Counted from the first letter of the stretch, positions 23,273-31,036 are shown. The stretch: DNA of 38,802 nucleotides from Lysobacteraceae bacterium PS02065 (GCA_029959555.1 JASCPI010000047.1:1-38802), one strand, 5' to 3'. The notes: generated by a model not told the origin, from the sequence alone. Made by a program: numbers and translations.

Positions 23273-24612
23273 ACGCGACGTTGCAGGCGCCGATCGTCGC
23301 GGCGGAAGGTGAAGCCGATCCGCTGCTCGCCGCGCTCGCCCGCAGCACCGCCGTACGCCACGTCGGCCGTGTCGCCGAAGCCTACGGCACGCTGATCCGT
23401 GTCACCGGTATCCATGCCTCGATCGGCGAGCTCTGCGAGCTGCGAACGCCCGGAGCAGGCAAGCGCCTCGCCGCGGAAGTCGTCGGCTTGTCGGGCAACC
23501 AGACGCTGTTGACGCCGCTAGGCCCGCTCGAGGGCATCTCGACGGCGACCGAAGTCATCGCGGTCGGCAGCCAGGCCACGGTCGGCGTCGGCCCCGGGGT
23601 CCTGGGACGCATCCTCGATCCGCTCGGCGAGCCGATGGACGGCAAGCCCGCGTTCGAGCGCGAGGTCCACGTGCCGATCCATCGGGAGGCACCGAATCCC
23701 CTGGGGCGTCGCCTCATCGGTCAGCCGTTCGCGAGCGGCGTGCGTGCGATCGACGCGGCGCTGACGGTCGGCGAAGGCCAGCGCGTCGGCATCTTCGCGG
23801 TCGCCGGCGGCGGCAAGAGCACCTTGCTCGGCATGCTCGCGCGTGGCGCGGATGCCGACGTCAACGTGATCGTGCTCGTCGGCGAGCGAGGCCGCGAGGT
23901 CAACGAGTTCATCCACGACAACCTCGGCGAGGAAGGCCTGGCGCGCAGCGTGCTCGTCGTGGCGACCTCGGATCGCCCCGCATCGGAGCGCGCACGCGCC
24001 GCGCACCTGGGCACCGCGATCGCGGAGTACTTCCGAGACGAAGGCAAGCGCGTCCTGCTCATGATGGATTCGGCGACGCGCTACGCGCGCGCCCTTCGCG
24101 ACGTCGGCCTCGCCGTCGGAGAGCCGCCGGCGCGGCGTGGCTATCCGCCGTCGGTCTTCTCCGAGATGCCGCGCCTGTTCGAGCGTTCCGGCATGAACGA
24201 GCGTGGCTCGATCACGGCCTTCTACACCGTGCTGATGGAGGAGGAGGACGGCTCCGACCCGGTCGCGGAGGAAGTGCGCTCGATCCTCGATGGCCACATC
24301 ATCCTGTCGCGCAAGCTCGCCGCGAGCTACCACTATCCGGCGATCGACATCCTTTCGAGTGCGAGTCGCGTGATGTCGCGCGTGGTCGATGCCGACCACG
24401 AGCGCGGTGCGGGCATGTTGCGCAAGTACATCGCCAAGCATCAGGAGATCGAGTTGCTGCTGCAACTCGGCGAGTACAAACCCGGCTCCGACCAGGATGC
24501 CGATTTCGCGATCGCGCGCATCGAGGCCATGCGTGCCTTGCTGCGGCAGCCGCCGTCCTACCTCTCGCCCTTCAGCGAGGCGGTGGATGGCCTGCGGAGA
24601 CTGTTCCCATGA
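23269..24612 (+). CDS. sctN: T3SS ATPase SctN
   Basis: The product is 447 residues. The start is GTG 23269, overlapping the sctL stop. The Walker A motif is AVAGGGKS (about 177-184, Lys183), the catalytic-Glu region is VGERGREVNEF (Glu206), and Walker B is VLLMMDS (Asp267). SEMPRLFERSG and ITAFYTVLMEEEDGSDPVAEEVRSILDGHI are the standard signatures of the T3SS/flagellar ATPase family, related to the F1 beta subunit. It forms a hexamer that removes chaperones and unfolds substrates. The length is typical. FliI is excluded by context and by the adjoining SctO. Confidence 0.97.
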   Translation: MNATLQAPIVAAEGEADPLLAALARSTAVRHVGRVAEAYGTLIRVTGIHASIGELCELRTPGAGKRLAAEVVGLSGNQTLLTPLGPLEGISTATEVIAVGSQATVGVGPGVLGRILDPLGEPMDGKPAFEREVHVPIHREAPNPLGRRLIGQPFASGVRAIDAALTVGEGQRVGIFAVAGGGKSTLLGMLARGADADVNVIVLVGERGREVNEFIHDNLGEEGLARSVLVVATSDRPASERARAAHLGTAIAEYFRDEGKRVLLMMDSATRYARALRDVGLAVGEPPARRGYPPSVFSEMPRLFERSGMNERGSITAFYTVLMEEEDGSDPVAEEVRSILDGHIILSRKLAASYHYPAIDILSSASRVMSRVVDADHERGAGMLRKYIAKHQEIELLLQLGEYKPGSDQDADFAIARIEAMRALLRQPPSYLSPFSEAVDGLRRLFP

Positions 24613-25091
24613 GCAAGAGCTGTCCGTTCGAACCGCTCATCGTCGCGCGTCGCGCGCGCCGCGACGGTGCCATGGCCGAGGTCGTGCGGCGTCGCGAGCG
24701 CGTCGCCCAATGCGAGGCCGCGCGTGATGCCGTGCGTACGCGGCTCGACGAGCTCGTTCACGAGCGCAAGGCCTGCGGCGAGCGCCTGTGCGCGCTCGTC
24801 ACGGAAGGTGCGTCGCCGCTCGAGCCGGGGCGCCTGCACGAACGTCGTTCGTTGCTCGCGATCCGCATCGGCGAGACGACGGCCGAGCTCAATGCCGCCG
24901 AGCGTGCCCTCGAGGCTGCGCGCAACGAGCTGTCGGACGCGGTCGCCGAGTTCTTCCGCGCCGAGGCCAAGCTCGACGCACTCGATAAGCAGAAGCAGCA
25001 ATGGCTGCGCGATCGGGACGCCCGTCGCGAGTCGATCGACGAGGCGATGGTCGAGGATCTGGTCGTCCACCGCGTCGCGAACGGGAGGTGA
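24609..25091 (+). CDS. sctO: T3SS ATPase central stalk SctO
   Basis: The product is 160 residues. ATG 24609 overlaps the sctN stop (ATGA). The sequence is almost entirely charged alpha-helix, with two long coiled-coil arms (about 15-65 and 80-140) and no membrane segment, matching the YscO/FliJ hairpin in length and shape. The N-terminal PFEPLIVARRARRDGAMAEVVRR is the usual family start. SctO links the ATPase to the SctV ring. Sequence conservation in this family is low, so position right after sctN and before sctP carries much of the call. Confidence 0.88.
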   Translation: MSKSCPFEPLIVARRARRDGAMAEVVRRRERVAQCEAARDAVRTRLDELVHERKACGERLCALVTEGASPLEPGRLHERRSLLAIRIGETTAELNAAERALEAARNELSDAVAEFFRAEAKLDALDKQKQQWLRDRDARRESIDEAMVEDLVVHRVANGR

Positions 25092-25095
25092 GGGC

Positions 25096-25680
25096 ATGCG
25101 TACGTCGTCGAGCGAGGCAAGACCCGAAGTCCGTCGCGAGAAGCACGACGGCGAGGCGCGCACGCGCGCACCGGTGCCCAAGGAGGACGTGGACCAGTTC
25201 CGCCAGATGTTCGAGCGCCGCGAGGAGCGTACCGCGCAGGCCGAGGAGCCTGCGCGTCATGTGCGGCCGCGGGGGCAGGAGAGCGAGCTGGAACGCCGTC
25301 GCGAGGACGTCCTTCCACCGGAGATGATGGCGCTCCTGCAGAGCCACCGCATGTCGCTCGAGGCGCCCGCGCCACCACCGACGCTGCCGCCGGCGACTCC
25401 CGGGCTCGCCGATCTCATCGAAAAGCACGTTCGCCAGATGCTGGTGTCGGAGTCCGGGCTCGGCCGGCATGATGCACGCGTCATGATGCGCATGGCCGAC
25501 ACGCTGATGCCCGGCACCGATCTCACGCTCACGCGTGACGAGAACGGTTGGGCCCTGCGTGCGGACGTCACGTCGACCGAGGCGCGCGATGCCCTGCGCG
25601 AGTGCGCACCGGATCTCGTCAAGCGTTTCGGCGCGAGTGGACTGGGCGAGATCCGGTTCGAGGCCGTGCTGCGCGGCTGA
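25096..25680 (+). CDS. sctP: T3SS needle-length/substrate-switch protein SctP (HpaP-like)
   Basis: The product is 194 residues. The start is ATG 25096, seven bases after GGGAGG that lies at the end of sctO; the open frame further upstream is a shadow of sctO. The N-terminal 100 residues are highly charged and disordered and contain KEDVDQFRQMFERREER, a segment typical of HpaP/HrpP proteins. A Pro-rich hinge (APAPPPTLPPATP) leads to a C-terminal globular domain (about 104-194; MRMADTLMPGTDLTLTRDENGWALRADV) corresponding to the switch domain that contacts SctU. It is short compared with YscP, which would go with a short needle. It is the last gene of the large + operon; no clear terminator follows, only a GGATCGAC/GTCGATCC inverted repeat at 25830-25853. 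Confidence 0.85.
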   Translation: MRTSSSEARPEVRREKHDGEARTRAPVPKEDVDQFRQMFERREERTAQAEEPARHVRPRGQESELERRREDVLPPEMMALLQSHRMSLEAPAPPPTLPPATPGLADLIEKHVRQMLVSESGLGRHDARVMMRMADTLMPGTDLTLTRDENGWALRADVTSTEARDALRECAPDLVKRFGASGLGEIRFEAVLRG

Positions 25681-25864
25681 ACCCTCGGCGCGTGCCGCGG
25701 CCTGCTCCTGAGCACGGCCATCGGCTCGCGTCGCGGCGGTTCGGTTGCGGGCGGTGGTCTCCGCATGCGCCGGGAGCAGCGTTGCACCAGTACCGTCCAC
25801 GAATCGCCCGGGTCGCGCGGCCGCCGTTCCGGATCGACCGCGCGCCGTCGATCCGCTGCGGTCG

Positions 25865-27673
25865 TCAGATCAGCAGCAACGCGAGCGACGCGAGGCTGCC
25901 GACGGACTGTGATCCTGCCGCGATCCAGTGCGTGCGCGCTGCGGGATTCTCGAGCGGCTTGATCGACGCGCCGTCGTCCGACATCTCGCGCAGGTTGGAG
26001 ACCGCGCGCACGGCACCGTAGCCGAGGATCGATGCCGCGGCGAACAACAGGAACGTTCCCCCCATTCCGGTCGAACCCGCCGCGATGCCGGCACCGGCGG
26101 TCGCACCGCCGAGCAGGGCACCGACACCGACGAACGCCGGCGCGACGACTTTCCAGAGCAGGTCGTGCGTCGAGAGTTCGCCGTGGTTGGCCGCGGAGTC
26201 CGCGTCGATCGCATCGCTTCGGGAAGCTTCGACGGCTTCGATGCCGAGGCGCTCCTGTGCGCGCGTGACGAGTTTGCCGTCGGCGCTGAACACGTAGCTG
26301 CGTCCCAGGATGTCGCGCACGGCCTCCTGGCCGTCCGCGGTCTGGCCACGGAACAACGCCGTATGCGTGATGCTGCCGTCCTCGGCGGCGATCTGGGCAT
26401 GCGGTGCCAGCATCAGCGTGAGAACGTTGTTCTGGTTGACCAACGGCTGTATGGCATTGAGTCCACCCTGCCGCGCTGCAGCTTGCGCATTCGAAGCGTT
26501 CGTCGGGTTCGTCGTCGCGTGCGTGTCGAGCGTCGGCACGCCTTGGCGTGCTGCGGCGACTTGAGGCAGATCGGTGACCGAGCCGCGCGTCACACTGGCT
26601 GCGGCACTGGGATGCGCGGGCTCGGCCACCGATCCAGGCGTTGCCGGGCGCCCCGCCGCAGTCTGCGTCGGTGGAGCCGGCATGGGGTTCACATTCGTCG
26701 ATGTCGACGGCCCTGCCTGAGGGGACGTCGACGCTCGCGGTGCGTTGAGCGGGGTGGTCGTGCCCGCGGGATTCGCAGCGGGCGTACTCGCGGATGCGTG
26801 GGTCGGATGCGCGGGTGAGTTGGGCGCCGTCGACGGCGTGGTCGATGCAGAGTTGCCGTTCGGATTCGCGTTGGCGGACGGGTTCGGGTTCGACGATCCC
26901 TGTCCAGCGACGTAGGCGGCCGTGTTGCTCACCGCTTGACCTACCGCGAGCGGAATCGAGCCTGCTGCCGAGAGCACGCTGCCGATGCCTCCGAACGAGC
27001 CACCCGACAGGATCGAAAGCGGAGCGGCGAGGACGCCACCGCTGCCGAGCAGACCACCCGTGAGCGAACCGACCGTGTTGCCGATCGTGTTGAGGGTACC
27101 GCCGATGATGCCGTTGCCCTGCATGCCCGTGGTCGTGCCGGGCGTCATTCCCGTGTTGCCGGTAGCGGTCGTCGGGTTGCCGTTGAGGCCGCCATTCTGG
27201 CCGCCTGGCGTCGCGCCCGGATTCTGGCCGTTGCCTGCGGCGCCATTCGGGTTGGTGCCGATCGTGGGGCCACCCTGATTCTGCTGGCCGGCGTTGGTGC
27301 CCCCCGGCGCCTGTCCGTTGGCTCCTGCCTGGCCTGGGAACGCCGAGGCGTTCGGGTTTCCCGGGCTTTGCCCGCCGGGATTCGGCTGGCTCGCGGCGTT
27401 GGGTGTCGTGACCTCGCCGAAACGTCCGCTCTGTCCACCGGCCACGAGGCCCAGTCCGGACTGGGCACTGTCGCGTAAATCGCCGAGCAGGCCGCCTCCA
27501 CCGCCGCCGTTCTTGAAGCCACCGCCGCGCGGGCCGTCGGCCAATTGATCGCCGGCATCGCCGCCGTCACCACCGTCGGTGGTCTGGCCCAGCGTCGCGG
27601 CGTCCGGCAGGTCTTCGGGAAGGCCGGCCGGGAAACCGTATCCGGACGACGAGGAAATCGGCGTTGTGCTCAT
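25865..27673 (-). CDS. large Gly/Asn/Thr/Pro-rich membrane-active protein, translocon candidate
   Basis: The product is 602 residues and I do not recognise the family. There is no Sec signal; the first 12 residues (MSTTPISSSSGY) are Ser/Thr-rich, as in many type III signals. Residues 33-185 are Gly/Asn/Gln-rich. A weakly hydrophobic Gly/Ala/Leu/Ser stretch spans 188-256, and a Pro/Thr/Ser/Ala linker spans 258-400. A folded-looking segment spans 405-500 and may be repeat-like (QIAAEDGSITHTALFRGQTADGQEAVRDILG). Strong hydrophobic helices lie at 505-530, 538-560 and 583-602. Two helices separated by a turn plus low-complexity arms suit a pore-forming translocator in the manner of HrpF/NolX or SctE, but no similarity is visible. 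The gene converges on sctP. GGGACATCCC lies about 85 bp upstream. Confidence 0.6.
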   Translation of the reverse strand: MSTTPISSSSGYGFPAGLPEDLPDAATLGQTTDGGDGGDAGDQLADGPRGGGFKNGGGGGGLLGDLRDSAQSGLGLVAGGQSGRFGEVTTPNAASQPNPGGQSPGNPNASAFPGQAGANGQAPGGTNAGQQNQGGPTIGTNPNGAAGNGQNPGATPGGQNGGLNGNPTTATGNTGMTPGTTTGMQGNGIIGGTLNTIGNTVGSLTGGLLGSGGVLAAPLSILSGGSFGGIGSVLSAAGSIPLAVGQAVSNTAAYVAGQGSSNPNPSANANPNGNSASTTPSTAPNSPAHPTHASASTPAANPAGTTTPLNAPRASTSPQAGPSTSTNVNPMPAPPTQTAAGRPATPGSVAEPAHPSAAASVTRGSVTDLPQVAAARQGVPTLDTHATTNPTNASNAQAAARQGGLNAIQPLVNQNNVLTLMLAPHAQIAAEDGSITHTALFRGQTADGQEAVRDILGRSYVFSADGKLVTRAQERLGIEAVEASRSDAIDADSAANHGELSTHDLLWKVVAPAFVGVGALLGGATAGAGIAAGSTGMGGTFLLFAAASILGYGAVRAVSNLREMSDDGASIKPLENPAARTHWIAAGSQSVGSLASLALLLI

Positions 27674-27747
27674 GGGGCGACCTCGCTACAACCTGTTATG
27701 AGCCCCTGTTTGACGCGTCCCGAAAGTATCACCCGTATCGGTGCTCG

Positions 27748-27765
27748 GGTATCTGGGGATGTCCC
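27748..27765. promoter_or_regulatory. degenerate GGG-N4-CCC box upstream of the 602-aa gene
   Basis: On the + strand GGGTATCTGGG (27748-27758) overlaps GGGATGTCCC (27756-27765). Read on the coding strand this gives GGGACATCCC, which shares GGGACAT with the reverse complement of the second box at 4337-4347. It lies 75-92 bp upstream of ATG 27673. It is weaker than the other copies and may not be functional. Confidence 0.35.
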
Positions 27766-27794
27766 TAGTGCGCGCAGCGTCTCCCCGAAACGAA

Positions 27795-27823
27795 GGAACC
27801 CGCACGCGTCGCGTGCGGGTTCC
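27795..27823 (-). terminator. terminator after the DUF1521 gene
   Basis: A perfect 13-bp inverted repeat (GGAACCCGCACGC / GCGTGCGGGTTCC) with a 3-base loop lies 33 bases beyond the stop of the - strand gene ending at 27856. The downstream T-run on the - strand is short (TTCGTTTCG), so termination may be partial, and the next - gene (602-aa) begins 120 bases further on. Confidence 0.75.
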
Positions 27824-27855
27824 CGGATCGAAGCAGGCAGGACGCTTGCGTGTGA

Positions 27856-29046
27856 TCAGACGATCTGCGACAGGAAGTTGCCGTCGATGGCCTGCATCCA
27901 GCCGCCGGCGTTGAGGCGCAGCCACGGGCCGTCCTCGGTGTTCTCGTAGATGTTCACGCCGTCGTCGACGAACGCGTCGACCAGGCCGCCGAAGCTGTTG
28001 GTCTGCGAGATCTGCAGGTCGCCGAGGTTGTTCTGGTCGAGGCCGGTGACGAGCATCGCGCGATCACCCTGGGTGATCGTGAGCGTGCTCGACAACGTGG
28101 CTCCGTTGCCGCCGGCCTCGTAGGGCGTCGTGTTGATCGTGATCTTGGTGCCGTCGGCGAGGTTGAGCGTCGTCGTGCCGTAGAAGTCGCCCACGTGCGA
28201 GCCGTTGTGCTCGAAGTGCGGGTCGCCCCAGATGCGCGTCTGCTCACCGGTCTCCTTGTTCGTGACGATGAACTCGGAGTTGCCCTCGTTGAGCTGGATC
28301 GTGTAGTTGCCGATGTCGATGTTGGCCTTGCCGCCGTCCTGTTGAACGGTCCACTCACCTGACGCGCAACCGCAGTTCTTGCCCTGCGCGGCATCGAGGT
28401 AATCGCAGATCGCACGCGATTCCATCAGGCTGATGCGGCCGTCGGCGGACGCGAAGCCGATCATCGACAGCACCTTGGCGCGTTCCTGGGGATTGAGCTT
28501 GGACAGGTCGGCGTTGTCGAGCGCCGCGGCGACCTTGTCGCCGCCGTAGGTCGACTTCGCGCAACCGTCGATCATGCTGTTGGCGGCGCCGAGGAACAGG
28601 CTGTCCTTGAACGACTGCACGACCTTGTCGATCAGCGAGCCGAGCATGTTGCCGAACAGCTGGCTGCCCGGGAAGGCCGAGGCGAGGCTCGACGGCGAGA
28701 ACGGCAGGAACGACTGCGAGCTGCCGAGGAAGCTGCCGTTGTTGCCACCCGTGAGCGTATCGATGAACTGGCCCGTCGACTCGAAGCGGTCGATCATGCC
28801 GGTCAGTACCTCGGCGTCGGCCTGGCTGATCTGGCCGTCGGCGCCGAGCACGTCGAGCGCCGCGACGAGCGTGTTCTTTTCCTGCGTGGAGAGGTTGCGG
28901 CCGTCGACGTTGTCGAGCGCGGCGCGCACCTGGATGGTGCCGATGCTCGCATCGACGCCCGAAAGCGACTGGTTGACCGCGGCGCGGAACTGGATGTTCT
29001 CGAAAAGATTGCCGCCGAACGGATTGTTGTTGCCGAGAATGCTCAT
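27856..29046 (-). CDS. DUF1521 (metal-ion-inducible autocleavage) T3SS-associated protein
   Basis: The product is 396 residues from ATG 29046 (MSILGNNNPFGG), with a GGAGGAGG stretch upstream on the - strand. There is no Sec signal. The N-terminal half contains two copies of a roughly 50-residue helical module (about 40-90 and 171-220) with the shared pattern AALDN.D...L..QE........ADG.IS. From 231 a DUF1521-like domain begins (WTVQQDGGKANIDIGNYTIQL), with the sequence GDPHFE at 274-279. In rhizobial NopE1 and related proteins this domain cuts itself between Asp and Pro of a GDPH motif when calcium is present; NopE1 is a type III effector. I infer a type III substrate with calcium-triggered self-cleavage. 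The C-terminal 100 residues (NIYENTEDGPWLRLNAGGWMQAI) look beta-rich. Confidence 0.8.
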   Translation of the reverse strand: MSILGNNNPFGGNLFENIQFRAAVNQSLSGVDASIGTIQVRAALDNVDGRNLSTQEKNTLVAALDVLGADGQISQADAEVLTGMIDRFESTGQFIDTLTGGNNGSFLGSSQSFLPFSPSSLASAFPGSQLFGNMLGSLIDKVVQSFKDSLFLGAANSMIDGCAKSTYGGDKVAAALDNADLSKLNPQERAKVLSMIGFASADGRISLMESRAICDYLDAAQGKNCGCASGEWTVQQDGGKANIDIGNYTIQLNEGNSEFIVTNKETGEQTRIWGDPHFEHNGSHVGDFYGTTTLNLADGTKITINTTPYEAGGNGATLSSTLTITQGDRAMLVTGLDQNNLGDLQISQTNSFGGLVDAFVDDGVNIYENTEDGPWLRLNAGGWMQAIDGNFLSQIV

Positions 29047-29120
29047 GGGTCCTCCTCCTTCCTTCCATCAAGGGTTGTCGACGCGACGAGTCTGCATTCA
29101 CGTCGCGGACAGCGACATAC

Positions 29121-29146
29121 GGATGAACCCTTTCTCGGGTTAACCC
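29121..29146. promoter_or_regulatory. paired boxes, GGATGAACCC and perfect GGGTTAACCC, in divergent region
   Basis: GGATGAACCC (29121-29130) and the perfect palindrome GGGTTAACCC (29137-29146) are six bases apart, the same spacing as the pair at 4321-4347. They are 75-100 bp upstream of the DUF1521 gene (- strand) and also lie upstream of the LysM gene (+ strand). Confidence 0.6.
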
Positions 29147-29163
29147 TGAACGCGTCGGGCGAC

Positions 29164-29179
29164 CTCGGGTAAACCCGAG
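29164..29179. promoter_or_regulatory. extended palindrome CTCGGGTAAACCCGAG upstream of the LysM gene
   Basis: A 6-bp arm palindrome with TAAA at the centre contains the GGGTAAACCC core at 29167-29176. It is 30 bp (about three helical turns) from the core at 29137, so two dimers would bind on the same face of the DNA. ATG 29291 is 112 bp downstream. The 244-bp intergenic region 29047-29290 holds no credible gene. Confidence 0.6.
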
Positions 29180-29290
29180 CTGGGGAAATGCCGGATGGGC
29201 ACGACACGCATGCCGATGCTGCAATCGGGCATCGTCCATGTCGGGCTGCGCCGGCACGGGATCCGCCCACAGAGTCCTGCGAGGTCCAGC

Positions 29291-30955
29291 ATGTCCCAGG
29301 TCAATGCCGTCGCGAGTTCCCCCACCAGCACCGCGAGCCTCGGCTCGCAGGACAGCGGTTACACGGTACAGAGCGGCGACACGCTCTCCTCGATCGCCCG
29401 CGAAACCGGCACCACGGTCGCCGATCTGCTCGAGGCGAATCCGCAGATCCGCAATCCCGACGTCATCTACCGTGGCCAGCACATCAACGTGCCGTCGTCG
29501 GGCAGCGGCGGCAACCAGGCGGCAGCGGTGTCGGCCGACGTCAACGCCGCGGCGCCGACGGGCAGCTTCGACTACAACCGCATCGCCGGCGTGCAGGGCA
29601 ACCCCAACGTGACGCCCGAGTTCATCGCCGGTGTCGAGGCGATGGCCGCGCGACTGGGCACCAAGCCCGAATACATCATGGCGACGATGAGCTTCGAGAC
29701 CGGTGGCACGTTCTCACCGAGCGTCAAGAACCCGACCAGTTCGGCAACCGGTCTCATCCAGTTCCTCGACAGCACCGCGAAGGGCCTCGGTACGTCGACG
29801 TCGCAGCTGTCGCAGATGTCTTCGGTCGAGCAGCTCAAGTACGTCGAGAAGTACTTCCAGCCGTTCACCGGCCGCCTCGGCACGCTCGAGGCCGTCTATA
29901 CGTCCGTGCTGTCGGGCAGCCCGAAGCCCGATGCGAACACCACGCTGTTCAGCGCGGGATCCAAGGCCTACGAGTCCAACAAGGGTCTCGACCTCAATCG
30001 CGACGGCCGCATCACGGCCGGCGAAGCGACGAGCAAGGTGCGCGATCGCATCAGCGGCGAGATCTCCGACGCTCCCGCGCCGAAGCCGCAGCCGGGTGGC
30101 GGCGGCGACACGCCGTCGACGCAGCCGTCGCGTGGCGACTACACGGTCAAGCGCGGCGATACGCTCTCGGCGATCGCGCAGCAGCACGGTGTCTCGCTGT
30201 CGTCGTTGATCGCGGCGAATCCGCAGATCTCCAACCCCAACCTGATCCACGCGGGCCAGCAGGTGAACCTGCCGTCCGGCGCGCAGGCGCAGGCTTCGAG
30301 CCACACGGTGCAGCGTGGCGACACGCTGTCGGCGATCGCGCAGGAGCACGGCGTGTCGCTGTCGTCGCTGATTTCGGCGAATCCGCAGATCTCCAATCCG
30401 AACCTCATCTACCCCGGGCAGGAGATCCGCATCCCGAGCGGCGGCACGAGCACGGAGCGTGGCGGCGGTGGCGGACGCGTCGACGGGCCGAGCGGACCAT
30501 CGGACTCGACGCCGGTCTCGGGCAGCAACCCGGCACGCATCGCCGAGCAGTTCCTCGACCGCAATGCGTCGGAGCTCAAGCGCAGCGGTGACCTGCCGAT
30601 GAATCCGAACGTGCCGAGCAACGTCTGCTGCGCGAACTTCGTCTCGGCGGTGCTCGAGAAGGCCGGACTGATCACGCACGGCCAGCGCAGCGACAGCGTC
30701 TCGCAGCTCAACACGAACCTGCGTAACGACGGCTGGACGCCCACGAGTCTCGCCAATGCGAAGCCCGGTGATGTCGTGATCATCAAGGGCGGCGGCATGT
30801 CGCACACCGAGATCGTCGCCAGCAACGACAACGGCAAGGTGACCTTCATCGGTTCGAACAACCGCAACGCCGACGGCACCCAGCGCATCACCTACGACAG
30901 CGGGAGCTGGTTCACCAACACGTCGCATTACACGATCCTCACGCCGCCGCGCTGA
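29291..30955 (+). CDS. three-LysM peptidoglycan hydrolase with muramidase-like and Cys-peptidase-like domains
   Basis: The product is 554 residues from ATG 29291 (MSQVNAVASSPTSTAS), with GAGG at 29281. There is no Sec signal; the Ser/Thr-rich N-terminus could be a type III signal. Domains in order are LysM (about 23-68); a muramidase or transglycosylase-like domain (94-230) with Glu136 in MSFETGGTF as likely catalytic acid and TGLIQFLDSTAKGLG following; a canonical EF-hand loop at 234-245 (DLNRDGRITAGE); two nearly identical LysM repeats (284-329, 338-383); a Gly/Ser linker; and a CHAP or NlpC/P60-like domain (413-554) with Cys446/Cys447, His505 and Asn523/524. LysM binds GlcNAc polymers. It could open the bacterium's own wall for the machine, or be exported against another wall. 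It is transcribed divergently from the DUF1521 gene and ends at a strong terminator. Confidence 0.78.
   Translation: MSQVNAVASSPTSTASLGSQDSGYTVQSGDTLSSIARETGTTVADLLEANPQIRNPDVIYRGQHINVPSSGSGGNQAAAVSADVNAAAPTGSFDYNRIAGVQGNPNVTPEFIAGVEAMAARLGTKPEYIMATMSFETGGTFSPSVKNPTSSATGLIQFLDSTAKGLGTSTSQLSQMSSVEQLKYVEKYFQPFTGRLGTLEAVYTSVLSGSPKPDANTTLFSAGSKAYESNKGLDLNRDGRITAGEATSKVRDRISGEISDAPAPKPQPGGGGDTPSTQPSRGDYTVKRGDTLSAIAQQHGVSLSSLIAANPQISNPNLIHAGQQVNLPSGAQAQASSHTVQRGDTLSAIAQEHGVSLSSLISANPQISNPNLIYPGQEIRIPSGGTSTERGGGGGRVDGPSGPSDSTPVSGSNPARIAEQFLDRNASELKRSGDLPMNPNVPSNVCCANFVSAVLEKAGLITHGQRSDSVSQLNTNLRNDGWTPTSLANAKPGDVVIIKGGGMSHTEIVASNDNGKVTFIGSNNRNADGTQRITYDSGSWFTNTSHYTILTPPR
30140..30439 (+). repeat. two near-identical LysM-coding direct repeats, 162 bp apart
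   Basis: Bases 30140-30277 and 30302-30439 encode LysM modules that agree over nearly all residues (GDTLSAIAQ.HGVSLSSLI.ANPQISNPNLI). They are also nearly identical in DNA, for example AATCCGCAGATCTCCAA in both. The first LysM module of the gene is less similar. This points to a recent duplication inside the gene. Confidence 0.85.
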
Positions 30956-31036
30956 CGGTGACGCGAGCGGGCCGTGCGTGATCCACACGCACGACCCGGA
31001 CACTCCGGTTCAAAGCCTGCGCACAGGGCCAGGCGG

